In this document: one piece after another, positions 18,815 to 28,032 of the stretch
Layout: each line of letters starts with the position of its first letter
How positions within the stretch are numbered: the first letter of the stretch is position 1
From: Pantoea sp. RIT-PI-b
GTDB lineage: Bacteria; Pseudomonadota; Gammaproteobacteria; Enterobacterales; Enterobacteriaceae
DNA length: 64,000 nt
Assembly: GCF_001187905.1 (NCBI RefSeq)
Contig: NZ_LGIS01000014.1
Coordinates: 62,001-126,000 of the forward strand
Reading direction: 5' to 3'
Program-made: the position numbers and the translations under genes
The notes under the pieces: model-generated
The model's database searches: none
Told to the model about the DNA's origin: nothing
The model's input: only the letters and a program-made list of their open reading frames with translations

Positions 18815-20092
18815 ATGAGGTTCAAATTAAATCCGATTGCGATAGGGATGATGGCGGCGCAACTGCTGTTCTATCCAGCGATTCAAAGTCAGGCGGTTAC
18901 GTTAGGCGCATATACGCCGCAAGTTAATGATAATCAGGTTGGCAAGCTGGTAGTCAGCAGTGGCAGTGAAACGCTGACCGGTAACCAGGCATTCACCGCA
19001 GGCACTGACGGTGCGGTCTCCACCACGCTAGGACAAGTGGCCATTACCTCCGGCTCACAATTCATCAATCAGGATCGCCTTGATCCCGGCCCGCAAAACT
19101 TTGCCATTACCACGCCTGATGCCGCGACCGGCACCAATACCACCTTCCAGGTTTACAACTCTGCCAGTCTGGTAGCGCTGGCTCCGGTGAGCAGCACCAC
19201 CAGCGTGCCGGATGTACAAAATGTGAATAACGGGCAATACATCAATGCGCGTGTGGCGGATGTGACGGGCGGAACGCTGGATGTCAATATTGGCCAGCCC
19301 AATGCCGCCAGCAGCAGCGCGACCAACAGCTGGACCATGGCAGCAAAACAGACGCAGCTGTTTGACGTTAGCGGCACCGGCACGGTGAACTGGAACAGCA
19401 ATAACCGCATTAGCTTCTTTGGCGCAACCGCCACGCCTGACGGCAGCGGTGCGGCGACCAGCTCTTACGCCGTGCAGAACCTCGCCACCTACAACGGCGC
19501 CTTCAGCGTACAGACGTTGGACGGCAGCAGCACCAGCTTTACCGTCACTAACGCCAGTCAGCTGCAGAGTTATAACAACTGGCTGATTAGTCAGCTACAG
19601 CGCGGCAACCTCGATAAAACCCGCTATCTCACCGAATTTAATAAAGCTGTGACCTTCAGCAGCGGCAATATTGTTTACAACGTTAGCGCGACGCCGCCGG
19701 ATGAGGTGACGCAGCCTATCGGCAATCGTATTGTGATCAACGCCAGCGGCCCTGATGCCAAAGTAAATCTGGCCGCAGGTAAAACCCTTGAAGTGGTTGG
19801 TGCTACCGGTGGGGCGATTAAAGCCTCCAACGGTGCGCAAGCGGTGATTGATGGCAAGCTGGCGAGTCGCGGCAGCATCACCAATAACGGCACCGCGCTG
19901 GTATTAACCGACGGCAGCAACGGCCTGAATAACGGTGTGATTAACGGCGGATTCCTCAATCGCCAGGATGGCACTGGCGTGGGTTCAACCGGCTACGGCG
20001 CCAACGCGGTGAATGTACAAAGCGGCAGCACCTTCAACAACAGCGCCGGCGGTATCGTTACCCTCGCTCCTACCGGCAGCAATCCACAGTAG
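18815..20092 (+). CDS. Autotransporter N-terminal fragment
   Basis: Encodes 425 residues as read. A signal peptide (LNPIAIGMMAAQLLFYPAIQ) ends near SQA. The start of the passenger follows, low in Cys and rich in Asn, Thr, Ser, Ala and Gly, with repeated NNGT- and NNGVING-type turns typical of right-handed beta-helices. A GGAGGAAGT tract precedes the ATG. It lacks a barrel, so alone it would be secreted to the periplasm and not displayed. It is best seen as the first part of the interrupted gene. Confidence 0.7.
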   Translation: MRFKLNPIAIGMMAAQLLFYPAIQSQAVTLGAYTPQVNDNQVGKLVVSSGSETLTGNQAFTAGTDGAVSTTLGQVAITSGSQFINQDRLDPGPQNFAITTPDAATGTNTTFQVYNSASLVALAPVSSTTSVPDVQNVNNGQYINARVADVTGGTLDVNIGQPNAASSSATNSWTMAAKQTQLFDVSGTGTVNWNSNNRISFFGATATPDGSGAATSSYAVQNLATYNGAFSVQTLDGSSTSFTVTNASQLQSYNNWLISQLQRGNLDKTRYLTEFNKAVTFSSGNIVYNVSATPPDEVTQPIGNRIVINASGPDAKVNLAAGKTLEVVGATGGAIKASNGAQAVIDGKLASRGSITNNGTALVLTDGSNGLNNGVINGGFLNRQDGTGVGSTGYGANAVNVQSGSTFNNSAGGIVTLAPTGSNPQ

Positions 20093-20193
20093 GGCGTGGG
20101 GGGGATCAATCTGGGGGGATCGTCCACCCCCAAAAACACGGGAATATTAACGTTGGGGGAAACGGCTCCCGCGCTCGCGGCACGGCTTCCGGG

Positions 20194-23100
20194 GTGCTGC
20201 TCACCGATGACACCTCACGCTTTACCAATACCAGCACCGGCAATATTTACATCGGGCGCGGACCACAAAACAGTGTGAATGATGTGGTTGCCGATACGGC
20301 GATGAACCAGAGCGGCTTGACCAGCGGCATTGCCGTGGTGGCTAACGGTAACGCGGTTAATGACGGCGCGATCACCATCGGCAGCAAAACGCAAAATGCG
20401 GCGGGGATGTCCGCTACGGGCGCCAGCAATGCCACCATGATCAACAACGGCACCATTAATGTGAATGGCGCGGCCGCCGCGATCCCTCGTGAAAACGTTG
20501 GCATGCTGGTGACCAACAGTGCTGGCACCATCGATAACGCCGGCATCATTAACCTCAACGGCGTGAACGGTACCGGCCTGAAAGTGCTGGCGACCAATGG
20601 CCGCAGCGCGAGCGCCACGTCAACCGGGGTTATCAATGTGGCGGGTGTTGCCGATCCGGCCCGCGGCACGCGTAACTATGGTGTCTGGGTTGAGGGACAG
20701 GGCACTGGCACAGCACAGTCGACAGTCGATGGGCCAATCAATCTCCGGGGTAATGGCGCCATTGGCGTGCATGCGCGCGGTAACGCCACCGTAACGGTTG
20801 ATCCGGCTGCGGTACCGACTTTCGCCACCGGCAGTAATCAGATTGCCTTTTTCGCCTACGGCCCCAATGCGCTAATCAGAGTGTTAGGGAATAATCCGTT
20901 TGATGTCACCACCCAGAACTCCACGCTGTTCCGCGTTGAGCAGGGGGCGGATTTTAACGGCGATTCCCTGGCGCTAACGGCATCGGGTGCCGGTTCTACG
21001 GCGGTACTTGGCAGCGGCGTGGGCACCGATGTGAACACCGATGCGGCGGTGATTAACGTGAGCGGCACCGGCGCCAACGGCATTACCGTTGAAGGCGGCG
21101 CAAAGGGCGTAATCGATACCACCACCACCATGAACCTCACCGGAAGTAACGCGATTGGGGCGATTGTTGATGGTCAAAAGCATGATATCAATGGCAAAAA
21201 TAGCGGCTCTCCGGTTGCCAGCACCACGCTCAACTCCGCCGCAACCCTTAACGCCTCGCAGAGCGGATTAACCGGCTATCTGGCGCGTAACCGTGCGCAG
21301 TTAACCAACACCGGGGATATTAACTTCACCGGCGCCAACGCCACCGGCATCCGCGTGGAGAGTGGCGCAACCGGTAACAACAGCGGCAATATTGCGATCA
21401 ACGATGGCGGCACCGGTATTTCGGTCAACAGCAGCGGTACCACCACCACGGCGAACAATAGCGGCGTGATCAACGTTAATGGCGGCACAACCAGCGCGCG
21501 CACGCGCGGCGTGAGTGCCAGCGGCAGCGGCGCGGTGGCGAATCTCAACAGCGGCGCACTCAATCTCAACGGCGTCGGTGCGATTGGCGCGGAAGCCTTG
21601 AGCGGTGCCAGAGTCAATGTTTCGGCGGCTTCAACGCCGCTATTCAACAATACCGATCAACTCGCCTATCACGCGGCGGGTGCAGGATCGCTGATCAACA
21701 GCGCGGCTAACGCACTGAACATTAATATCAACGGATCAAGCGGTTACCGCATTGATGATGGCGCCACGCTGGCGCTGAGTAACGGCAGCGCTATCACCAG
21801 CAGCGCGGCCAATAGCACCGGCGTGATTGTTTCGGGCAGCGGCAGTACGCTGAACAGCGGCAACGGCCAGCTCACCGCAAGCGGCAATGGCAGTACGGGC
21901 GTGCGGGTGGAGGGCGGAGCGCAGGCCACATTGGCGGCGGGCAACAGCGTCAATGCCAGCGGCACCAATAGCGTTGGCGTGCTGGTAAATAACCTGCGGA
22001 CCGATCTCAGCAACGCGCTGAACGGTAGCGCTGCGCCTACGTTGGTTACCAACAATGGTGCGGTGGGCGGCGCAGGCACCAACGCGGTGGGTATTGATGT
22101 CACCAACGGCGCTGAACTGGTTAACAACGGCAACCTCAACTTCACCGGCAGTAATAACATCGGTATCCGCTCACGCGCGGGCAGCACCATCACCAACAAC
22201 GGCGTGGTGAACGTGGCAAACGGCACCGGGCTGGATGTCTCCGGCAGCGGCAGCACCCTGGCGAAAGGCGGTACCATCAATGTCGATAACGGCATTGCAG
22301 GTGTACGCATCAGCGATGGTGCTCAGCTGGCGCTAACCGGCAGCGACACGGTGATCACCACGCGCGGCAATGCGCACGGCATCTTGCTGGATAGCGGAGC
22401 GACCGCACTCAGCGCCAGCGATGCTACGGTGAACGTGCTGGGCAGCGGCAACGGCATTGAAAACCGCGCCGAACTCAGCAACGTCGGTTTGAGTAATCTC
22501 ACCATCAACGTCGGTGACGGTAACGGCATTCGTACGGCGGTGCCGTTCGATCCGGCCTCAACCGTCACCACCAATGTGTCCGGTAGCGGCACCGGCCTGA
22601 ATATTGTCAATGCCGATGGCTCAACCACCAGCGGTGATTTAACGCTCGGTTCAGGTTATCAGTTCAACGTAACCGGAGCCGACGGCACCGGTATCCGTGC
22701 CAATACTACCGGTAATGTGACCACCGCCGCTAACGTCAATATCGACAATGCGGCGGGCGGATCGGCGCTGATTTCCAGCACCGCGGGCACCATCGTCAAT
22801 ACCGGCAATCTCAGTTCGAACAGCCTGACTTCGCCAGTGGTCGATCTGCGCGGCGGTAAAACGGTGTTCGAGAATCTCGGCAACATCATCACCGCCAATC
22901 CACAGACCGTGGCGGTGGCGGGCAGCAACGCCAATGACGAAATTCTCTTAACGGAAGGGGAAGTCAGAGGGGATATCAACCCTGGCGGCGGCTCGGATAT
23001 GTTCCGCTGGACCGGCGGCACGCTTAACGGCAGCCTGACCATGGGGAACGATAACAACAACAGTGCTGAAGTCAGCAATGTTGATCTCGGCACCACTTAC

Positions 23101-24885
23101 CATCTCACCAGCGGTACCGGCACCGGTAACACCCTGACCTTTAACAATATTGAATCACGCGGTGGCTCATTTAGCGCCGACGATCTGACTAAAGGGGTCA
23201 ACCTGGGCAGCGGATGGAGCACCATCAACTTCAACGATTCCCAGTGGACCTTAACCGATAACCTCAAACTGGCGCACAGCAATATCAACATCGGCAGTGG
23301 TTCAACGCTGTATGCCGGTAACAATGTCAATCCAACGTTGGCCGGTGGCAGTGCCAACTCGCTGGTGGTGAACAACGCCGGGATTATCGACTTAACCAAC
23401 GGCAGCGGTTCACCGGGTAATCGCTTAACCATCGATGGCTCGCTGGCATCGACGGGCGGACAGGCAAATCTGGTCACCAACCTTAATGAGGGCGGGGCGC
23501 TGAGCAATCAGTTCACCGACCACATCAATGTGACTGGCGATGCCAGCGGCACCACGCTGCTGAATGTAAGACTCGATGCCGCCAGCACTGGCGCGCTGAC
23601 CGATGTAAACCGTTCCGGTGCTATCGATGCCTATGAAGGTATTTCGCTGGCGCAGGTCGCCGGCAACGCCAGCGGCAGCAGCTTCGGCTTACAAGGCGGT
23701 TATCTGTCAGCGGGACCCTGGCAGTACCAGCTTTATAGCTTCGCGCCGGGCAGCAGCGATCCGAGCCAGCGTTTAGTTAGCGGCACAGGCAACAATTACT
23801 GGGATTATCGTCTGGCGAACGCTTACGTTTGCCAGGGCGAAACCAGCTGTTCACCGTTGGTCATTACGCCGTTTAGCCCGGAACCTCGCGTGAATGAAAA
23901 TGCGCGTCCGGCGGTGGTGCCGCAGGTGCCTTCCTATGTTTCAGCACCGGTTGGCCTCGCCTACTACACGGCGGCGATCATTGACGATTTACATAAGCGT
24001 CTTGGTGAACTGCGTCACGAACAAACCCGCCCGGATGGCAACGGTGGCGAGATGTTTGTGCGCTATATCGGCTCAAACCTGAAGTACAAGAGTGACCAAA
24101 GCTTCCGCAACTATGGCTACGATTTTGACCTCGATTACAGCGCGGTGCAGATCGGCGGCAACCTGTTACGTCTGGATGGGGATAAAGACAGCCTGCGCGG
24201 TGGGGTAGCGTATACGCGCGGCAACACGCGTATCCGTCCGCATGCCGCCGATGGTTATAGCAGCACCACCTTCGACAGCGACAGCCTGGCGCTGTACGGT
24301 ACCTGGCAGCGTCAAACCGGCTTCTATCTTGATGGCGTGTTGTCGTTCGACTGGCATCGTGGCGAAACGGATATCGCGCGTCAGCAGGAGGTCGCGAAGC
24401 TGAAAGGTCACGGCTGGACGGCGTCACTGGAGAGCGGTTATCCGTTTGAACTGGGTGATGGCTATAAGCTGGAGCCGCAGGCGCAACTGATGTACATGAA
24501 GCTGAATATGAACGACTTCGTGGATGAAGATGGCAACAAGGTGCGTTACGGCAACTACAACCAAACTATTGGCCGCCTCGGCGCACGTCTGGATCGCACC
24601 TGGACCGACGACAGCAACCGCCAATACACGCCATATCTGCGCGCCAACTACTACAAAGGTTGGGGCGGAACGGCGAAAACGTCGGTCTCCTCGGTGGACA
24701 ATCCCGCCTTTGGTGCCAGCTTCGACAGCGGCAACTTCGGCCAAATGTGGGAAGTCGGCGCAGGCGGCACCGCAACAGTGCAGAAGGATGTATCGCTCTA
24801 CGCTGAAGCGGATTATCGCAAAGAGATCGACGGCAACGGCGCCAAAGGGTGGCGGTATAACGTTGGCGTTCGCTGGCAGTTCTGA
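20194..24885 (+). CDS. Autotransporter C-terminal fragment with beta-barrel
   Basis: The open frame gives up to 1563 residues from a GTG, but no signal peptide or Shine-Dalgarno marks a true start, and the frame is already open upstream. Residues 1 to about 1230 are passenger, with dozens of degenerate repeats of the form NNGxINV or SGSGSTxxSG. From about 1265 (PVGLAYYTAAIIDDLHKRLG) comes the autotransporter translocator: a linker helix and a barrel ending VGVRWQF, whose final aromatic residue is the barrel assembly signal. It is probably an adhesin or biofilm factor, and no enzyme motif was seen. The two Cys (CQGETSC) near residue 1212 are unusual for such passengers. Confidence 0.75.
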   Translation: MLLTDDTSRFTNTSTGNIYIGRGPQNSVNDVVADTAMNQSGLTSGIAVVANGNAVNDGAITIGSKTQNAAGMSATGASNATMINNGTINVNGAAAAIPRENVGMLVTNSAGTIDNAGIINLNGVNGTGLKVLATNGRSASATSTGVINVAGVADPARGTRNYGVWVEGQGTGTAQSTVDGPINLRGNGAIGVHARGNATVTVDPAAVPTFATGSNQIAFFAYGPNALIRVLGNNPFDVTTQNSTLFRVEQGADFNGDSLALTASGAGSTAVLGSGVGTDVNTDAAVINVSGTGANGITVEGGAKGVIDTTTTMNLTGSNAIGAIVDGQKHDINGKNSGSPVASTTLNSAATLNASQSGLTGYLARNRAQLTNTGDINFTGANATGIRVESGATGNNSGNIAINDGGTGISVNSSGTTTTANNSGVINVNGGTTSARTRGVSASGSGAVANLNSGALNLNGVGAIGAEALSGARVNVSAASTPLFNNTDQLAYHAAGAGSLINSAANALNININGSSGYRIDDGATLALSNGSAITSSAANSTGVIVSGSGSTLNSGNGQLTASGNGSTGVRVEGGAQATLAAGNSVNASGTNSVGVLVNNLRTDLSNALNGSAAPTLVTNNGAVGGAGTNAVGIDVTNGAELVNNGNLNFTGSNNIGIRSRAGSTITNNGVVNVANGTGLDVSGSGSTLAKGGTINVDNGIAGVRISDGAQLALTGSDTVITTRGNAHGILLDSGATALSASDATVNVLGSGNGIENRAELSNVGLSNLTINVGDGNGIRTAVPFDPASTVTTNVSGSGTGLNIVNADGSTTSGDLTLGSGYQFNVTGADGTGIRANTTGNVTTAANVNIDNAAGGSALISSTAGTIVNTGNLSSNSLTSPVVDLRGGKTVFENLGNIITANPQTVAVAGSNANDEILLTEGEVRGDINPGGGSDMFRWTGGTLNGSLTMGNDNNNSAEVSNVDLGTTYHLTSGTGTGNTLTFNNIESRGGSFSADDLTKGVNLGSGWSTINFNDSQWTLTDNLKLAHSNINIGSGSTLYAGNNVNPTLAGGSANSLVVNNAGIIDLTNGSGSPGNRLTIDGSLASTGGQANLVTNLNEGGALSNQFTDHINVTGDASGTTLLNVRLDAASTGALTDVNRSGAIDAYEGISLAQVAGNASGSSFGLQGGYLSAGPWQYQLYSFAPGSSDPSQRLVSGTGNNYWDYRLANAYVCQGETSCSPLVITPFSPEPRVNENARPAVVPQVPSYVSAPVGLAYYTAAIIDDLHKRLGELRHEQTRPDGNGGEMFVRYIGSNLKYKSDQSFRNYGYDFDLDYSAVQIGGNLLRLDGDKDSLRGGVAYTRGNTRIRPHAADGYSSTTFDSDSLALYGTWQRQTGFYLDGVLSFDWHRGETDIARQQEVAKLKGHGWTASLESGYPFELGDGYKLEPQAQLMYMKLNMNDFVDEDGNKVRYGNYNQTIGRLGARLDRTWTDDSNRQYTPYLRANYYKGWGGTAKTSVSSVDNPAFGASFDSGNFGQMWEVGAGGTATVQKDVSLYAEADYRKEIDGNGAKGWRYNVGVRWQF

Positions 24886-24890
24886 TTTCC

Positions 24891-25218
24891 CGTCGCACTT
24901 CGCGCTGCAAGTGCGTTGGCTGCGCTTCCTCACCCCGGTTACATAGTGAACTATGCTCCCGGGGCTGAGTAAACTTGCCGCCTTCTTGCAACGCAAATTG
25001 CTTTGGGAAAATTTCCCGGCGCACTTCGCGCTGCAAGTGCGTTGGCTGCGCTTCCTCACCCCGGTCACATAGTGAACTATGCTCCCGGGGCTGAGTCAGC
25101 TTGCCGCCTTCTTGCAACACGAATTGCTTTGGGAAATTTTCCCGGCGCACTTGCAGCGCAAATTGCTTTGGGGAAATTTCCCGGCGCACTTGCAACGCAA
25201 ATTGCTTTGGGAAATCTC
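24891..25218 (+). repeat. Tandem ERIC-like array with deletion derivatives
   Basis: Two diverged ERIC-like units in direct tandem with a period of 126 bp (24891-25016 and 25017-25142). Each contains CAAGTGCGTTGGCTGCGCTT, CACATAGTGAACTATG and TTGCCGCCTTCTTGCAA. They are followed by two short units of about 38 bp (25143-25180 and 25181-25218). The short units keep only the outer ends (CGGCGCACTTGCA joined to GCGCAAATTGCTTTGGG) and have lost the middle. The array follows the autotransporter stop. Confidence 0.8.
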
Positions 25219-25297
25219 GTGCAGCGTTCTAAAATCAAAAGATGAGTTTGGTATATTCTAAAACCACGTTAATTGATTCTGTAAGTCTGAAAATGTG

Positions 25298-25325
25298 AAA
25301 GCCGCTGCAAAGCGGCTTTTTTATT
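25298..25325 (+). terminator. Rho-independent terminator
   Basis: The stem AAGCCGCT/AGCGGCTT with a GCAA loop is followed by a T-run. It can end transcription from the autotransporter through the ERIC array. Confidence 0.85.
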
Positions 25326-25347
25326 GCGGTTAATTTGAAACTGACGC

Positions 25348-25375
25348 TAAAGCCAGAGCCTTGCAGTGCCGAAAA
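25348..25375 (+). promoter_or_regulatory. Candidate FliA (sigma-28) promoter of the aer-like gene
   Basis: TAAA at 25348-25351 and GCCGAAAA at 25368-25375 are 16 bases apart. The flagellar consensus is TAAA-N15-GCCGATAA, so there is one base mismatch in the -10 and one extra base in the spacer. It lies 55 bp before the start of a chemoreceptor gene, as expected for the flagellar regulon. Confidence 0.6.
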
Positions 25376-25430
25376 GGTAAAAAAGTGTAATCGATTTTTC
25401 TTTTAGCCTGCGTCTTGCAAGGACACACAC

Positions 25431-26975
25431 ATGCGTAACAACCAGCCCGTCACTCAGCGCGAATTCGCTTTTGCGGATGACGCCACACTGATGTCGACTA
25501 CCGATCTCAACAGCTACATCACCTATGCGAACGACGCTTTTATAGAAGTGAGCGGCTTCAGCCCGGAGGAGGTGAATGGCCAGCCGCATAACATGGTGCG
25601 CCATCCCGATATGCCGCCTGAAGCCTTTGCGGATATGTGGTCGACACTGAAGCAGGGCGAGCCGTGGACGGCGCTGGTAAAAAACCGTCGTAAGAATGGC
25701 GATCACTACTGGGTGCGCGCTAATGCTATTCCGGTGGTGCGCGAGGGCAAAGTGCAGGGCTTTATGTCGGTGCGCACCAAGCCGTCAGCCGAGGAAGTGC
25801 GTGAGACCGAAAAGCGCTATCGTGATTTTCGTGAAGGTCGCGCCAAAGGGCGTCGCTTCCATAAAGGTTTGATTGTCGGCACTGGCTGGCGCCGCCTCGG
25901 TTCCATCCTGAAAACGCTGCCGCTACGCTGGCGGATTCGTTCGACGTTGCTCACGCTGCTGCCGCTCTCGGTGTTGGGCGTCTGGCTGCTGGGCCTGGCA
26001 CCGCTGGCGATTGGCGGCTTTGCGGGCGGCATGGCAGGCATTTTGCTGTTAGCGAGCCTGTGGCTGGAACAGCAGATTTCACGTCCAATGGAGCGCATGT
26101 GCCGCCAGGCGTTGAGCGTGGCAACCGGTGCCAGCCATAAAGTGGAACAGATCGATCGCGTGGATGAGATCGGCGTAACGCTGCGCGCTATCGGCCAGCT
26201 TGGCCTGATGTTCCGCTGGCTGGTAGATGATGTCAGCGGCCAGGCAATCAATGTGTTAAGCGCCAGCGATGCCATCGCACGCAGCAACGATGAGCTGAGC
26301 CGCCGCACTGAACAAGCCGCCGCCAACGTGCAGCAAACCGCCGCCACCATGAATGAAATGACCGCCACGGTAAAGAGCAACACCGATACCGCCAAAGAGG
26401 TGAATGGCCTGTCGGAAAACACCAGCTTTGCCGCGATTAAAGGGGGCGAAGTGATGCAGGAGATGGTGGGCATGATGGCGGAGATCGCTGACAGCTCGAA
26501 GCGCATCGCCAACATCACCAGCGTGATTGATGGCATCGCCTTCCAGACCAACATCCTGGCGCTGAACGCCGCCGTAGAAGCGGCACGCGCCGGAGAGCAG
26601 GGCAAAGGATTCGCGGTGGTGGCGGGTGAAGTGCGCAGCCTCGCGCAGCGTAGCGCCAAAGCGGCCAGTGAAATTAAAAATCTGGTGGAAACCAGCGCCA
26701 GCCGCGTGCAGTTGGGGAGCGATCACGCTGATGCAGCCGGTCACACCATGCAGGAGATTGTCGATCGGGTGCAGAATGTCACCGCGCTGATTGCGCAAAT
26801 CAGCGGCGCCACCGCCGAGCAGGCCATTGCGCTGACGCAGGTCAGCACTGCGGTGGAAGATCTCGACGATATCACCCACCAAAACGCCGCGCGCGTGGCC
26901 GAAAGCGCCGAAGCATCGGGCCGCATGACGCATCAGGCCAATCGGCTGGTGGAAGCGATCAGCGTGTTCCGCTGA
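25431..26975 (+). CDS. Aer-type aerotaxis receptor (PAS chemoreceptor)
   Basis: Methyl-accepting chemotaxis protein of 514 residues with an N-terminal PAS domain instead of a periplasmic sensor. The PAS domain (about 10-120) has [15 protein letters not shown] and [17 protein letters not shown], as in the FAD-binding Aer family. A short hydrophobic hairpin lies near 170-208. A HAMP-like linker then leads into the signalling domain, whose hairpin tip is [20 protein letters not shown] near residue 370-390. The length is close to E. coli Aer (506), but paralogues are common in Pantoea, so I leave the symbol empty. An AAGGA precedes the ATG. Confidence 0.88.
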   Translation: MRNNQPVTQREFAFADDATLMSTTDLNSYITYANDAFIEVSGFSPEEVNGQPHNMVRHPDMPPEAFADMWSTLKQGEPWTALVKNRRKNGDHYWVRANAIPVVREGKVQGFMSVRTKPSAEEVRETEKRYRDFREGRAKGRRFHKGLIVGTGWRRLGSILKTLPLRWRIRSTLLTLLPLSVLGVWLLGLAPLAIGGFAGGMAGILLLASLWLEQQISRPMERMCRQALSVATGASHKVEQIDRVDEIGVTLRAIGQLGLMFRWLVDDVSGQAINVLSASDAIARSNDELSRRTEQAAANVQQTAATMNEMTATVKSNTDTAKEVNGLSENTSFAAIKGGEVMQEMVGMMAEIADSSKRIANITSVIDGIAFQTNILALNAAVEAARAGEQGKGFAVVAGEVRSLAQRSAKAASEIKNLVETSASRVQLGSDHADAAGHTMQEIVDRVQNVTALIAQISGATAEQAIALTQVSTAVEDLDDITHQNAARVAESAEASGRMTHQANRLVEAISVFR

Positions 26976-26978
26976 TCC

Positions 26979-27929
26979 TCAGCGCATTTCCCGTTCGGCG
27001 CGCAGTGCGCCGGGTGGCGTGCCGACAATGCGTTTAAACGCACGGCTAAACGCCGCCAGTGAACCATAGCCGAGGTGGAAGGCGACGCTTTCCACCGCTT
27101 CGCCCTCATTGACAATACGCTCCACCGCCAGCCGCATGCGCAGCTCGGTAAGATAGCGCAGCGGCGTCATGCCGGTTGCCGTTTGGAAGCGCGCGGCAAA
27201 CACCGAACGCGAACTGCCAGATTCGCGCGCTAATCGCTCCACCGTCCAGTTTTCGCCTGGCGCGCGGTGCATCGCCGCCATCGCCTGGCTGAGACGCGGA
27301 TCGCGCAGCGCCTGTACCAGCCCGCTGCCTTTGCCACAGCCGTTTTCCACCCAGCCACGGACGATCTGCGCCGCCACCACATCCGCCAGCCGCGATAAAA
27401 TCCCGGCAAAACCGGCTTTGCGCTCACGCGTTTCACGCTCCATCGCATCAAGAATCGGCTGGATTTCTGGATACTGCGCCAGTAGCGTGCTGACCAGCAT
27501 CACGTCCGGCATGGTGTGCACCAGCGGCTGCATGCCGCCCAGTTCAAACGCCATACAGGCACTGAACAGAATCACATCGCTGTTATCCGGGCACAGCTCG
27601 CTGCTGTCATCAATGGCGCAGACGCTGCCGCAAATCGGTCGGCTATTAAAGGTTGAGATGGGTTCGCAGGTCGCCTCTTCGCTGGAGATCAGCGCGTGCG
27701 GTTTGCCGTGCGGAATCAGCAGCGCATCGCCCGCCTGCAGCGGGTAGATCACCCCAGACGCCGAGCGGATCAGCAACGATCCCCGCCCAACAAAATGCAG
27801 CTGTGCGCGGCCTGGCGCATCGTCAAACTGCAGGCCAAAGGGCGCGTGCAGCGCAATGCGCTGATATTTGACGCCGTACAGGCGCATACCCATCAACAGT
27901 TCACTGGTCAGATCTTCATAGCGGCTCAT
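26979..27929 (-). CDS. AraC family regulator with cupin domain
   Basis: Transcription regulator of 316 residues. The N-terminal half is a cupin-type sensor (FDDAPGRAQLHFVGRGSLLI, then LQAGDALLIPHGKPHAL). The C-terminal half holds two AraC helix-turn-helix motifs (WTVERLARESGSSRSVFAARF and VAFHLGYGSLAAFSRAFKR). It is divergent from a DHA1 efflux gene 104 bp away, so it probably regulates that transporter. The effector is unknown. It ends 4 bp from the end of the aer-like gene, in convergent orientation. Confidence 0.85.
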   Translation of the reverse strand: MSRYEDLTSELLMGMRLYGVKYQRIALHAPFGLQFDDAPGRAQLHFVGRGSLLIRSASGVIYPLQAGDALLIPHGKPHALISSEEATCEPISTFNSRPICGSVCAIDDSSELCPDNSDVILFSACMAFELGGMQPLVHTMPDVMLVSTLLAQYPEIQPILDAMERETRERKAGFAGILSRLADVVAAQIVRGWVENGCGKGSGLVQALRDPRLSQAMAAMHRAPGENWTVERLARESGSSRSVFAARFQTATGMTPLRYLTELRMRLAVERIVNEGEAVESVAFHLGYGSLAAFSRAFKRIVGTPPGALRAEREMR

Positions 27930-28015
27930 ACGGATCCAGACGAATAATCAAAAAACAAAGTTTCTGCATCATAGATCGTCTGATGAACAGTCACTATGCT
28001 TAACGCTAAATATTT

Positions 28016-28031
28016 TGTGATGGGGATCACA
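28016..28031 (+). promoter_or_regulatory. CRP-like palindrome over the ribosome-binding site
   Basis: TGTGA-TGGGGA-TCACA is an exact match to both CRP arms. It ends one base before the ATG at 28033 and contains the only Shine-Dalgarno-like bases (GGGGA). A protein bound here would block the gene or a nearby promoter. Whether CRP really binds is untested. Confidence 0.5.
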
Positions 28032-28032
28032 G

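Larger units (their letters stand above)
18815..24885 (+). pseudogene. Giant autotransporter adhesin gene, interrupted
   Basis: The whole span reads as one type Va autotransporter of roughly 2020 residues: signal peptide, a very long Asn/Gly/Ser/Thr-rich beta-helix passenger, and a C-terminal 12-strand barrel. Two lesions break it. A TAG stands at 20090-20092, but the same frame continues with sensible passenger-like sequence (GGINLGGSSTPKNTG). About 50 bp later one base appears to be missing near 20139, after which the -1 frame continues as GNINVGGNGSRARGTASG into the rest. The stretch between is dense in homopolymers (7 G, 6 G, 5 C, 5 A, 5 G), so sequencing error is as likely as true decay. 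Everything else is intact. Confidence 0.75.

Noticed and set aside
20247..23507. Several Pro/Leu/Val-rich open frames on the minus strand across the autotransporter
   Set aside because: They mirror the GGC/AAC/ACC repeats of the passenger and have no independent features.
24891..25218. CRISPR-like periodic repeats
   Set aside because: The units are ERIC-derived, 126 bp long, back to back without unique spacers, and no cas genes are near.
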